A stretch of DNA of 64,000 nucleotides from Pyxicephalus adspersus (GCF_032062135.1 NC_092859.1:22658211-22722210); one strand, 5' to 3'. Positions 10,331-20,699 are shown, counted from the stretch's first letter. Translations and numbers: made by a program. Notes: generated from the sequence alone by a model not told the origin.

Positions 10331-11410
10331 TATTTTTCTATCAGGGCAGAAAGGTAAGTGCCTATTGCCAGTTTCCCTCTACATCAAGTGTACAGTTAAT
10401 CTTTCCAAATGTTGTGGGGAAAGAGAATGCACCTTGGTGTGCAGACTAATCTATCCAGGAAGGCCTAGGGTTGGTTAAGCTATTTCTTTTTTCTCTGTTG
10501 TTTATGTATCGGGGCAATATTTTGTCAGAAACCCCTCCTGGGTGGTTAAGGACTTTCCAATCATCTTTTATGGCTTTTTTTGTGCCCTTGGGAAAGTGGT
10601 AGGCAGGTGAAAAATCGGGGGGTCGGGTCTTGCAAGCTATTGGACCTGATGGATTGCTCAGGTTTGGTGAAGAGGTTTACAAGTGATCAATTTGGAAAGA
10701 ATCACACCAGAGTTTAGGGATCTAGGCTAGCTGATTTTTTCAGGGCTTTATGGGGAACTGAAAGCACTGCTCTTTATATGAATGTCTTTATCCAAGAATG
10801 AATAATGTAGGAACACAATGAATCTTCTCCCACTTCAATGTCTATTAAATGTAAAGGTTTAAAAAAGGGTAGGAGAAGGCTCTTGGTATATCTTTTCTCC
10901 ATGCTATCACAACTTACCCAGACTTTGATTTTAATACTCTTTTTTTGGTAGTGTAGTAATCAATTGCTTGCACCATTAGAGATGCTTATTCAGCCCATAG
11001 TGTAGTAATCCATTGCTTGCACCACTAGAGTCACAGTGAATGATATCCTGCATGGGGTGAGGTCTTGGGAAGGACAGGGTAATAGAGGAGTATCTGGATG
11101 AAGACATGGAGAACATCAGATCTCCTTTTGGTAGATGTCCTATTTCCAGGACAATAGTTTTCTTATGCTTTGCACATTTTTTGAAACATGATACATTTTT
11201 GAAAAACAGCTTCATGCATTGCAGGTGATGGGATGCTTCTTTATTTTGATTGGCCTTTGGGTGGTGGGGATCAGTAGAATTGGAATGTTTCATAGTATTG
11301 GTGTTTGAACAATAGGAATATATTTATACTGTATGTATTTATTCATTATTGGAAGTTATTTAGTTTGTAAGATTTCTTATTATGAAGTTATACTCTCTTG
11401 TCTTACCATA
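10331..11410. other. No gene; contains one 33-bp tandem duplication
   Basis: A minus-strand open frame of 105 codons lies at 10976-11293 but has no recognisable motif. The left part (10340-10700) is G+T-rich and unique in this window. Nothing supports an exon. Confidence 0.35.
10949..11030 (+). repeat. 33-bp direct duplication with 16-bp spacer
   Basis: tagtgtagtaatcaattgc (10949) and tagtgtagtaatccattgc (10998) open two 33-bp copies differing at two positions. The second copy starts 49 bp after the first. This is a recent local duplication. Confidence 0.8.
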
Positions 11411-11419
11411 GTCATGTTT

Positions 11420-11535
11420 TGTTATGATTACACATTTATATAGCTCTGACATGTTCCATAGAGCCAGTTACATCAAAATCAGTACCAAACTAGCTTACAC
11501 TCCAATGGTATACAACAGTCACACACCATTATTTT
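11420..11535 (+). repeat. Single copy of the retroelement-tail monomer
   Basis: tatatagctctgacatgttcc is followed by gccagttacatc and agcttacactccaatg, the same order as the units at 29865-30785. Confidence 0.6.
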
Positions 11536-11709
11536 TATAAATTAATATAGCTCTGATGTATATTTATATATCTAAAATCTATAAATCTTTATTTTATAGG
11601 GAAAACTTTGGGGAACATAATAAATTGAGGTTTGGCCTGTCAATTATCAGGAGGATAAGATAGTAAATATACATATCAATCTATCAACTGGTCCATAAAT
11701 TAAAAGATA

Positions 11710-12330
11710 AACACCATGAAGTTTGTCATTCAAGTTATGTGCTCGCCCCCATTGCAGTTTTGTCTTCTCGTCTCCTTCTCTAGGGTGCTGAGTTTGCACA
11801 TTTTGTGCGCTTGCTCTCCGCGCCACAGTTAAACGCATCTCTAAAAACCTAACTTTTTTTCTTTGATTGAATTGTATTTATAACCGACTGCCATTGTCTG
11901 TAATTATTTGTTATTGTGTTCTTATTTATGCTCCATACATTGCACAGTTGTTTTGTCTTCTTCCCCCCACTTATATGGTGACCCCTTGACTGTTGCAGCT
12001 GCATAGAACGCATCCCGCCATCCCGCTGGACACAATCGTATCTGATTGAACTTGCTGACTATGAGACTTGCTGCTAGAGGAATCTTCACTTTGTCTGTGT
12101 GTAACATGGAACAAAGGTGACAATCAAAGCGTTGCATAGGACAAAGACCGCAAATGATGGTGAAATGGAGACGACAAAAATACATTTCACCAAAATATTC
12201 CGTTATGTAAGGGGTGGCAGTTTGCTGACGCTCTGCAGTTAGACTTTTCGCAATTAAAAGGAGAAATGATGTGTCGGCATAGAGAAACATTCAGTGAATA
12301 TTGTCAGGAAACACAGACTTTAAATTCCAT
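11710..12330. promoter_or_regulatory. Candidate conserved non-coding block
   Basis: A long unique stretch with CpGs (gctctccgcgccacag, atcccgccatcccgctgg), SOX-like motifs (ggacaaagacc, catggaacaaagg) and no coding signal. A 122-codon minus-strand frame lacks any recognisable domain. Enhancer-type function is inferred. Confidence 0.3.
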
Positions 12331-12583
12331 CTCATGCCATTTGGCGGAAATATTACTGTCAAAATTAGATTCTGATCTACAATAGCCACTTAGTTGTGTT
12401 TACAGTTTAAAGAATTCGGTGTATGTTCAGGTCCACTGCACAGACAAAAGAAGTCACACCAAATGATCAGCATTGATAATCTGTATGTAAAGTTTATATA
12501 TACTCAAACATTTTTTTTTTTTGGAATAGAGTTGAAAATAATTAGAATCATTAGGTTTTTATTGCTATATCCCTACTATGAGG

Positions 12584-12893
12584 GCAACATGGTTCGCTCA
12601 ATGGCTGGAACTCTGGATTCCAAGTTTGAATCCTGGCCAGAACACCATATGCAAGGAGTTTGTATTTGAGGACTCTGGGCACTCCGATTTCCTCTAACAT
12701 CCCGAAAATGCAGGTGGGTAATTTAGCTTCCCCCAAAAATTGGCCTTAGACTGTGTTAATGACATATGAATATGGTAGGGACGTTAGATTGTGAGCCCCT
12801 TTGAGGGACAGTTGGTGATATGACTATGGACTTTGTAAAGCGCTGTGTAATAGGATGGCGCTATATAAATACAAGTAAATAAATAATAAAATG
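12584..12893 (+). mobile_element. tRNA-headed SINE with V-SINE-like centre and LINE-type tail
   Basis: The head carries a box-A-like tggttcgctcaatgg (12590-12604) and a box-B-like gtttgaatcc (12624-12633). The middle (12679-12715) has ggcactccgatttcctc followed by catcccgaaaatgcag, resembling the conserved central segment of V-SINE-type vertebrate SINEs. The tail reads gattgtgagcccctttgagg, gcgctatataaata and ends in AAATAAT repeats. About 310 bp, probably full length but mutated. Assignment to V-SINEs is from memory of the family and should be checked. Confidence 0.75.
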
Positions 12894-13290
12894 AGATTAT
12901 GATTTGCAGTAGCAGAGTCCTGCTTGCAATATGAAGGAGTCTGTGTATATTCATGGATGGAATAGGCTGCGTGATCTGAGCCACCCAAAATGCAACATTG
13001 GTGGGAAGTAAAGCTGTAACAAGTGTAAGGGTAAGAATTTTATACTTTAAGGTCTACTGGTGCATAGTTATGGAGCATAGACCTCACAGGCAAGTACTCT
13101 ATCCATAAGAAGTTTAGGTTAATAGTGAACTTTCCTTAAATACTGTATGGACAGTATGACAACCTCCTGACTTGACAAGATCTACATCTAAGTGGCTATT
13201 GTAGACACAGAAATAGAACCTATATTAGTTTTATTTTAGATATGTGTTATAATGGTGAGAAGATGTGTGGATCAACCTAAACCTTAAACC
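12894..13290. other. No gene recognised
   Basis: Unique A+T-rich sequence without frames or repeat ends. Confidence 0.4.
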
Positions 13291-13362
13291 CAGTCTTTTA
13301 AATCTTTTTACCCTTAAGGAACCCTTGAAATAACTCCCAGAACCCTTACTAAAACCAGTTTT

Positions 13363-13376
13363 GGGGGGGGGGGGGG
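13363..13376 (+). repeat. Poly-G run
   Basis: An uninterrupted run of about 14 G residues within the split MITE. Confidence 0.9.
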
Positions 13377-13505
13377 CAATAGAGGTAAAGGCCACCTAAA
13401 TTGGTTGCAAGTGGAAAGAATGACATGACCCTACAATGGATAGAGAAAATGTGGCAAGTTTTATAGGCAACTTAAAACATTCATCATCAATATCATGAAG
13501 CTGGT

Positions 13506-13960
13506 TCTACCAAGTGTTGGAAAATACAATGGTTCTAATCCTATCTCTTGTAATGTTTCAGTGGAGCTGCCCCCCTATATACATGATTTGAAAACAAAGA
13601 TAATAAAGACGGGGTTTTGTTTGCAGCACATAATGTTTGTATGGATAATACAACAAAATAAAGGAAAATTTGTAACAACTCAAAGTACAAACACTGTATA
13701 ATCATTTGTGGGGGTCCTTCCCATTTAATAGCATTGGATAGCAGACCAATTAACCAGATATAGTATACTCAAAGTTGTATAAGAGTGAGATCAATACCTG
13801 TGTCTCATATCCTGATCCGTTGCGCTGCTAAGGCTTCCTCAGGGGAATGCGGATAAATGATTATACAGTGTTTGTACTTTGAGTTGTGACAAATTTTCTT
13901 TTATTTTGTTGTATCAACAATACAAACATTTTGTGTAACCTTGCTTTCTACCAAGTGTTG
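13506..13960. mobile_element. Insertion with 15-bp direct repeats and 76-bp inverted arms
   Basis: ttctaccaagtgttg occurs at 13505-13519 and again at 13946-13960, flanking 426 bp. Target duplications of this length suit retrotransposition primed at a nick. Inside, 13632-13707 and 13855-13930 are inverted repeats of each other with about 71 of 76 positions matching. The loop between them holds a decayed hammerhead-like motif (13812-13846). The arrangement recalls terminal structures of Penelope-like elements; no reverse transcriptase is present. Confidence 0.6.
13812..13846 (-). ncRNA. Decayed hammerhead-ribozyme-like motif
   Basis: On the minus strand ttcccctgaggaagcc is followed by ttagcag, then gcaacggatc and agga. 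The CUGAnGA box is intact (with G at the variable position), but the GAAAC box reads GCAAC, so one invariant adenine is lost. It parallels the better preserved copy at 16185-16222. Confidence 0.45.
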
Positions 13961-14033
13961 TTGGCCAAGGATCTGCAAGGTCAATCATCAACCACAGTTC
14001 AAGGAAACTGTAGCGGCCTCTAGAGGAACCCTG

Positions 14034-14490
14034 GAGTTCTATAAAACCTTGGTTGAGAATAGTTGCTCTACCCACTGATCCTAATAGTGTCTAACCCCAT
14101 CTGAAGTACATTCTTTTTATTCTGAAACCTAAGATATGCCACTAACGCTCATTCACTTGACAATCTTGAATATAGTCTTGTGTCCTTCCCCACTGACCAG
14201 CTGCCACTACTAGGGTGAAAACCAAAATGGTAGCATGTCTACAAAGAGGTCTTTCCAGCCTGGGTAAAACCCAGAACAAACTGCTGGTCTACTGGTGGAT
14301 CCATACCACATATATTCCAATGACTACTTTTTAATAACAAATAGAGACTAGAGATCAATGAAAAATTACTGTTTTTCTCCGACCGCCCCTGGCGATGCTT
14401 GCAGTGGTCGCATCTCATACTTTTATTAATCTGTGTGTGGCCTAGATATGTTTAGAGTAGAATTCATCCAATTCCAACAACCAAATTTTA
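14034..14490. other. No gene recognised
   Basis: Unique sequence with no coding frame or repeat structure. Confidence 0.4.
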
Positions 14491-14705
14491 CATCCCAGAC
14501 TTGGAATGTTTGCAAACCCTAAACGCAGTAAAGATGTTTGCCGAGCCGGCTGTTTGTCTGACATCTGCCCATATAACACGCAGTGTGATCACTACTCTGC
14601 AAAGCGCTTATTTCCTGTTGATCGTTTACATAATGATTACGACGGCCTTGCGCGCTTCACACAATCTGGTAAAGACTTTCGTCAGCTCCTAAATAGTTGA
14701 GTAAT
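14490..14705. promoter_or_regulatory. Candidate conserved non-coding block
   Basis: The phrases ttgccgagccggctg, ttacgacggccttgcgcgc and tttcgtcagctcc give many CpGs in otherwise CpG-poor DNA. Two overlapping frames of about 60 codons run through it, both without known motifs. It is more likely a conserved non-coding element than an exon, since no splice-site context fits. Confidence 0.3.
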
Positions 14706-15334
14706 TCTCACATCTCTTCTGCACACAATGCTGGATGCTGAGGCTCGTTCTTCAGACCACCGAGAGATAATTTATGTAAATATATGGTGCTGCATCCCAC
14801 TCAGCATCATTGTAAGGGACCCGCCACCGCTTCAGGCTGTAAACCTGCAAAGGATAGACAACCGTCCATAGTAATTGTAAAGGCAATTATACTAAGTCTG
14901 TAGCATGGTCAATTAAAACTTTAGTTTAAAACCTAAACTTATCTTTTGTAGTTTGCAGTGTGGAAAGGATTAAAACACCTGTCAAGTGTCCTTTGCTGTC
15001 TGGGTCCCCTCTTTACCCTCCTGGTGACCATTGCCATTGAGATTGTAAATGATGGAAAGTCCAACATCCTGGAACAGATATAGAAAATAAGTATTCAATG
15101 GGGTAATACATTCCAGTAACAGCTGTCTATGAGGGGATTTTCCATTACTTTTAAGAGATTTCCCCTTACTTTCTGTTGTGTCTTGATCATGATGGTCTGA
15201 GTCTATTGGCTTCTCGTGGGATTGCCTTCTAGCTTCCTGTGTAGACGTTCAACCTCCAACTAGCTTTCTAAATGATGATGAATAAATATGACTTAGGGGA
15301 ACATTTACAGTGGAAAGCAGATATTGCTATCTAC
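14706..15334. other. No gene recognised
   Basis: No coding frame. The stretch aggggattttccattactttt near 15133 has the general look of dispersed repeats elsewhere in the window, but the match is too weak to assign. Confidence 0.35.
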
Positions 15335-15470
15335 ACAGGGAGGTGCAAAGTGCGCCACTGCATGAGGGCCCTGGACCCTTCTCAGGGCCAACAGTTGGGA
15401 CCCCAAGTCAGTTTGGCAGGGTGACCCAAAGTCAGGCCTGCCAGGGGGGCCCACTGTTGGCTATGTTCTC
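15335..15470 (+). repeat. Interspersed G+C-rich repeat (GGGCCCTGGAC family), copy 1
   Basis: gggaggtgcaaagtg, gagggccctggaccc and ctcagggccaacag match the inverse complement of 30365-30500, and ggggcccactgttggctatg recurs at 36939-36958. Frames through it are repeat artefacts. Confidence 0.6.
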
Positions 15471-16050
15471 CACTGCTGCACTACACGTACCTTGACCCAT
15501 CTAATTAATAAAAATTCCGCAATGTCAGAAAAGCCCAATGGAGTTTTCTTTGCTCATTGGAGAAAGGAGCAGTCTGTTATTGGAGGAGAGCTACCCATGT
15601 AACTTTGATGAGCCTCAAGAGCATATAACTTGCTGTTTTTAAGCAGTTGTATGACCACATTGCAGCCACTTTGGTGCTTTTAAATTGAATCCCAAAGTGT
15701 TGACATCTTCTTTGTGCCTTCCTCCTCTCGTAAGCTGTCCAGTGCCTGAAGAAAGTTGGAATGGCAGCACTGAGCAGTACAATAGAGATGGATGGGCTCC
15801 TGGCGCTGACCCTTCTACTCTGTCTGATTTCTGCTGTGGGAGGAAGTGTGGGAGAATACTTTTAAGATTGATGTTAGGTGGTTATACCTGCAGTAGTTTT
15901 TACCTTTGACGTTGACTTTGCATTAGGTGTATTTTGAATTTACATATAGAAAGGAAGAGACTAGAAAGGCAGGTTTTTTTTGTTGGCCAAAATCTTTTTA
16001 GTATTTGCTCCTATAGTATCATAGGTAAGTATTGGATTACAAAAATAAAC
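15471..16050. other. No gene recognised
   Basis: No exon-like signal. A plus-strand frame at 15685-15909 is short and contains no recognisable motif. Confidence 0.35.
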
Positions 16051-16280
16051 ATTTATGACAAATGGTACCCTGCTGCTTTTGGTAGGGTTATACATTAAAC
16101 TCCTGAATTACAGTTATGTGTCGTTAATACCCACAGAGGGCTTACAGCACATAAAATATATTGGGAAAGATCATTGGTCTCTTGTCCCGATGCGTTTCAC
16201 CATTATGGTCTTCCTCAGGGGAATTTACAATTTAATTTCCTGGTAAATGAGTTTAAAGCATTGTAATGTGTCAGTGTAAA
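16050..16280 (-). mobile_element. Retroelement fragment carrying a hammerhead-like motif
   Basis: Recognised only through the embedded motif at 16185-16222, which it shares with the insertion at 13.5-13.96 kb. The limits are guesses. The surrounding sequence is A+T-rich and encodes nothing. Confidence 0.35.
16185..16222 (-). ncRNA. Hammerhead-ribozyme-like motif with intact core
   Basis: On the minus strand: stem I strand TCCC, then CTGAGGA (fits CUGAnGA), a stem II hairpin ACCA-TAA-TGGT, GAAAC, a minimal stem III, then ATC and the stem I partner GGGA. All residues usually called invariant (CUGA, G8, A9, GAA, the A-U pair and C17) are present. Stem III is only one or two pairs, as in minimal type I hammerheads of Penelope-like elements, which are reported to act as dimers. 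Whether it is transcribed or cleaves is unknown. Confidence 0.6.
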
Positions 16281-16285
16281 ACTTC

Positions 16286-16425
16286 CAGGTTTTTGCTACC
16301 TCCCAGGGAGATCATAGTACTTTGCCTTCATTGGTTTTTATCTCTAGAGGAAAGGAGCCATCTTTGTTCATGCATCATCCAGGGTCACAATCTATTTCCT
16401 AGACTGAGATGCCAGCTCAGATATG
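16286..16425 (+). repeat. Interspersed repeat, same family as 53033-53366
   Basis: ggagatcatagtac, gccatctttgttcatgcatc and ctagactgagatgcc match, in the same order, segments of 53100-53240. Confidence 0.6.
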
Positions 16426-16674
16426 ACATAATCATATTAATAATGGTGCCTGTGCTTTTCGTGACTGTTCACTAATGACTGACATTGATCCACTTGTGCT
16501 GAAACTTCTTGTTCTATCTGCTGTGGAACTGTTGGGTGAAAAGGCCGAGTATTGACAGAACAGCAGAAAGGTACACTATCTGTTCTAGGAACCCATAGGG
16601 GGCTGGTTTACCTGTGAGCCCTTACAACAACAAACACAATTCTTTTCAGGTTCTCCTGGTGAGTGTGTATTTAC

Positions 16675-16810
16675 AGCAAGGAGTTAAGCCATCGTCATTC
16701 GCCATCCCCGGACATCACGTACCCCTATTAGCAGCTCCAAGTGCCACTGTTGCGGATCAATATGTTTTGTCGCTGACAGCAAAGTGTAATATCTACTCCG
16801 CTGCTTGACT
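16675..16810. promoter_or_regulatory. Candidate conserved non-coding block
   Basis: catcgtcattcgccatcccc, acatcacgtacccc and tttgtcgctgacagc give retained CpGs plus a CRE-like/E-box-like acgt site. There is no repeat signature. Confidence 0.25.
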
Positions 16811-17482
16811 ATCTAGACAGAGAAATGATTCTTCCCAATCCCACAGTGTTGCTAAAACTCGAATTACTGGAAAATTGTTATTTCCCTTGTACCTGGAAGA
16901 GAAAAGGAGCTGCTTATGCTTTTCGACAGTAACATCTTTCCATTAGTGATGAGTTGTGTTCCAAAGAGAAGTTATCTCTCTGTGTATTACAATACAAGAC
17001 AATGTATAATTTTATATCTCACCGTATCTTTTTCTAGCCATGGAAGTCACCAAAATGTCTGTTGTCCTTTGGAAACTTGTACTTTTCCCGTTATACCTTA
17101 AGTATTAAACGATTGTACAAGCAGCTCAATGAGATATATTAAATATTTATTTTTCATCCTTAGTTGTATGTCAGTGCTGCTGTTTCCGACAGCCTCTGTG
17201 CCGATCCAATGCAACCATTGTGCACTCCAATGATGGCTGCATGGTATTTTTTAGGGGGGAGACTCCTAATGGTGACAACAATGAACCATGTCTGTGTAAT
17301 GTGTGTTGAAAAGACCACTTGTAGTCTATATTGGAAATCTGAGTGACAATGCAGGGTCCCAGTGGACAAGAACAGAGTGTTGTCACCCTATTACAGGATT
17401 TCAGGTTAATTTGCTTTTCAAGTACACTTTAGAATGAACACATTTGTTGATTTAGGGTGTGTTTGCTATTGCATATTTGGCA
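16811..17482. other. No gene; one repeat fragment
   Basis: Overlapping open frames on both strands at 17160-17390 lie partly over the repeat at 17315-17397 and have no known motif. They look like chance frames in less A+T-rich DNA. Confidence 0.35.
17315..17397 (+). repeat. Short interspersed repeat fragment, copy 2
   Basis: ccacttgtagtct at the left and gagtgttgtcaccct at the right are shared with 1796-1880. Confidence 0.35.
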
Positions 17483-17490
17483 GTCCTAAC

Positions 17491-17925
17491 CAGGGGTGTA
17501 GTCGTAAAAAAAAAGAAAACGGGGCACAGTAAATGTGCCCGCCCCACTACACCCTTGCCTATGTGTCACTCAAAGGGGAAGAAACTTCCCCCAGAGTGAT
17601 GTCATGATACCAGAACCCGCCCAGTCTCCCATCGCACGTCTGAGCCTATGATGGGATGTCTCTCTGGGCGGGTTGTGCCCAGAGAGACAACCTGCCCACC
17701 GCCCTGAGCCTGCAATTCCATACAAGAGACATGGTCTGCAGCTTTAGCTGGTGCGCCCCCCAGCAGGGTCCTTCTACGGACCCCGCGCGGCGGGGGGGGG
17801 GCGGACTGGCTGGGCCCACGGACCACTAAAGAAATTTTTGCAAAATAAGAGTGGGTACGCATGTCCATTCTCAAAAAAAGTGAGGGCACAGCATTCCCAC
17901 CCGTGCCGGCTCCACTACGCTCCTG
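17491..17925 (+). mobile_element. Non-autonomous hAT-like DNA transposon (MITE), copy 2
   Basis: The 435-bp element begins caggggtgtagt and ends actacgctcctg, imperfect terminal inverted repeats. It is flanked by a perfect 8-bp duplication, gtcctaac at 17483-17490 and 17926-17933, the size expected for hAT. The interior, including ctcaaaggggaagaaacttc and ccgcccagtctcccatcgc, is shared in inverted orientation with 5271-5617. It includes a G-run (about 17793-17803) and has no transposase. The clean duplication indicates a fairly young insertion. Confidence 0.88.
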
Positions 17926-17933
17926 GTCCTAAC

Positions 17934-18194
17934 TCTCAGAAATATCTAGGATCCACACTGGTCCCTTTCCCCCAGATGTATCATGCCACAAAGCCCTGTA
18001 CGATGACCTGTTCTATTTATTCTGTTTTATAAGTGATATACCCAGGGGTCTTTATGTGCAAAGTTTGCAAGAGGTTTGCTTGTGACACAAAGATATGCAA
18101 TCATTTTATTATTCCTGAAGGTCTTTCTATGATGAAATATGATTTGACATAGATGTAGTGGAAACATCAGCTCAATGTATCTAAATGCAAAAAA
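17934..18194. other. No gene recognised
   Basis: Unique sequence without features. Confidence 0.35.
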
Positions 18195-18640
18195 ATGCAC
18201 CACAATTGTGGGGGGACAGTATTTGTGAAAACTTCAGAAAAAAATATTTAGGGGGGCTTATATCAGATGATTGCAAAATAGGCAGTGTGGCCAAATAGTA
18301 AGCAAACATAATGTTGCGTAACACTAGAGGGATCACCAGTAGGAGAAAGAACGATTCCCCTGTATAAATGTTGAATTAGAGCTCATTTACAATACTGTAT
18401 CCAGTTCTGGAGATCTCACATGCTAAAAGATGTAGATAAGAAAGATTGAAAAAAAAGCTTCTCAATAAAACAAATCAGGAAACAATGCAGGAACTTATTA
18501 TGTACAGCATGGAAGACATAAGCGAAAGTAGGAGCCATGATTATAACCTTAACTACATAAAGGATATGAATAAGGTTCAGGAAGGAAGTATTTTCAGTAT
18601 GAGGCTAAGATCCAGAACAATTCACAGGAATACATTTTGA
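18195..18640 (+). pseudogene. LINE reverse-transcriptase C-terminal fragment (CR1-like)
   Basis: Broken plus-strand frames keep scattered LINE tail similarity: a segment around 18390-18460 (gagctcatttacaatactg ... ttctggagatctcacatgc) and a translated stretch KDMNKVQEGSIFSM at about 18560-18600. These correspond to the region just after the catalytic domain in CR1-type ORF2. Several frameshifts and stops are present, so it is dead. The clade call rests on memory of CR1 tails. Confidence 0.6.
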
Positions 18641-19330
18641 AACTAATGTTAAAAATTGTTATTTTCCAAAAGCATTTAATGTTACCAAAAGAATAGTCAA
18701 TGGTTAGACAGATGGTAGTTACAGTTAGCAGAGGTAGTGAGACAGACAATAGTAAAAAAATTATTTACTGGAAAAAATGTATTGAAAAAAAATTATTTAC
18801 TGGAAAAAATGTATTGAATATACTAAAAAGTTGAATTAACCTAAAATGAATAGATTCCTGTGTGCAGATGCAGGAGATATATTGTTCTAACCTGGCCGAA
18901 TAAGTTGGGGAAAGATCCCAAACCCAGAAAAGGACTAGATGTTGGTGCTGCCAAGGCCGCATGGGAAAGTGAGTTTGCTTCTGCTTTACCACAAAAAAGG
19001 GGCAGATGTGATGGAACATTTTGTCTTTTACTGCTGTCACAAATTAGAACTGCCAAAAATAACACCGAACATTTTTATTAGACCTAGGACACTTGATAAA
19101 CTTGATAAAAGATGTAACATTATCAATGTTTTAGGATCAACTCCAATGAGGATATAGATTAATTAGCTATATGACTGATCCTGGGCTGCAGAAGGGCCCC
19201 TAGTATTCTCAGGGCCCCTGTGTAGTACTCCACGTGATCCACACCTCTCTCCAATGACAATGGCATACCATCTGTTAGGCAGTCCAACTGACCCTTCCAG
19301 GTGCACAGACAGTTATGGCGCAGTCAAGCA
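18641..19330. other. No gene; one local duplication
   Basis: Frames on both strands between 18765 and 19157 overlap one another and match nothing known. The segment around 19180-19215 (gaagggcccc, cagggcccctgtg) is G+C-rich and may be another dispersed repeat. Confidence 0.3.
18754..18816 (+). repeat. Tandem duplication of a ~31-bp A+T-rich unit
   Basis: ttatttactggaaaaaatgt occurs twice in immediate succession with identical flanks. Confidence 0.9.
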
Positions 19331-19640
19331 TCTTATTAGTGAGGCCGGTGTGTTTTATGCGCGGATCGAGTTCATGATTTGAAAACACTTGAAAGCTTTT
19401 CATTAATCAAAATTAGTATTTAATTTCAGTTTAACCACATGTATAATTCATCTGGATGTACGGCCGCTGTGATGGATTTTTACATCCGGAGACGAGACAG
19501 ATAGAAGCTGATCTCAGAGTGAATTATTTTCTGCGGCTTTTGGCTTCCCCCCAGAGTTCAGGATTGTGGTCAGCCCAAGACAGAAGCCAGAGATGTGTTC
19601 AGTAAATAACACGGATCTGTACATGTAATCATCATTTACA
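19330..19640. promoter_or_regulatory. Candidate conserved non-coding block
   Basis: The phrases gcgcggatcgagttc, cattaatcaaaattag, tacggccgctgtgatgg and catccggagacgagac combine homeodomain-like TAAT sites with retained CpGs in unique sequence. The regulatory call is inference. Confidence 0.3.
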
Positions 19641-19687
19641 CAGGTGTCCAACATGACTGGATTGCTAACAATGTACACTGCGTGTCG

Positions 19688-20200
19688 TTCTCAGTGTCTG
19701 TTTTATGCTGTACAGTATGTGGGGAGCACAGTAATACTTCTCTTGTCCTATATTTTTTGGGTGTAATTCTCAGTATCTGTTCCTATTCTGTATGTATGTA
19801 CTCTGCACAGTAATACTTCTTTTGTCCTGTGTGCTGGATTTAATTCTCAGTATTTGTTCCTATTCTGTATGTATGATCTCTGCACGGTATTACTTCTCTT
19901 ATCGTGTATGCTGGGTGTAATTCTCAGCATCTTTTCCTATTGTGTATGTATGGTCTCTGCACAGTATTACTTCTCTTGTCCTGTATGCTGGGTGTAATTC
20001 TCATTATCCGTTCTTATTCTGTATGTATGGATGCTGCACAATACAGCTTCTTATCCTTTGCATTATAGATAAAAGATTTTAGTATCTGTTCCTATTCTGT
20101 AAGTGCCATGGTACCACAGCACACTATTGCTTCTCTAGTCCAGTACGGTGTGTGTAATCCTCAGTATCTGAACGTATTCTGTATGTTCACAACAATGCCC
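19688..20200 (+). repeat. 77-bp tandem array, about seven units
   Basis: ctcagtatctgttcctattc and variants recur at 19692, 19771, 19848, 19925, 20002, 20081 and 20162, a period of 77 bp for the central units. Each unit also has ctgcacagtaatacttctc. The outer units are most diverged. Confidence 0.9.
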
Positions 20201-20309
20201 AATGAGCTTGGAGCGGATGGTCTGATGGAAACCCAGTTAAACAGGTTCTCTTCACATTTGCTTGAGGCCCTCAGCCTCATAATTTTCCTTGTAGAAATAT
20301 TTTCAGCAA

Positions 20310-20600
20310 TGCAGTAAAAGATATTCAGTTATCTTCACGCAAAGTCTAGTAATCCAAACGCCAACATGTTTATATTTAATAACAGGTGAAGGGTTGGTCA
20401 TTATCGGCTCAGTCTGTGCTGAGGCTTTGCATTGTGCTGTCGCCGTTTTGGCATTGATTGTCTCCTGGTACAACTGGCTTGCCATAAACCCGTCACAATA
20501 TGACACAGTCCGCCAATGTTTTCCTCTCACCAACAAAGTAAATAACAATTTTCATTTCACATAAAGGTGATGGTTTAATACATGACTCCTCGGGATCTTC
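20310..20600. promoter_or_regulatory. Candidate conserved non-coding block
   Basis: ttaataacaggtgaaggg, tgtcgccgttttggcattg and cagtccgccaatgttttcc show CpG retention and CCAAT- and E-box-like motifs in unique DNA. There is no long frame. Confidence 0.3.
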
Positions 20601-20660
20601 ATATCTTGTTATTCTTCTAAACTCTCCTAAAAAACTCTCAAATACATGTCTACTAAATAC

Positions 20661-20694
<34 letters not shown>

Positions 20695-20697
20695 GTA
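20661..20697 (+). repeat. (GATA)n microsatellite
   Basis: About nine GATA units with one GGTA variant. Confidence 0.95.
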
Positions 20698-20699
20698 GA

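Larger units (their letters stand above)
13291..14033 (-). mobile_element. Diverged hAT-like MITE split by a later insertion
   Basis: The left piece starts cagtcttttaaatc and continues ttaaggaacccttgaaat. The right piece (about 13965-14033) ends ctctagaggaaccctg. Together they match the inverse complement of 28088-28318. Between them sits the insertion at 13520-13946. Ends and orientation are inferred from the second copy; no target duplication is visible. Confidence 0.45.

Noticed and set aside
11922..12290. 122-codon minus-strand frame
   Set aside because: No motif; overlaps a block whose retained CpGs fit conserved non-coding DNA better. A small unknown exon cannot be excluded.
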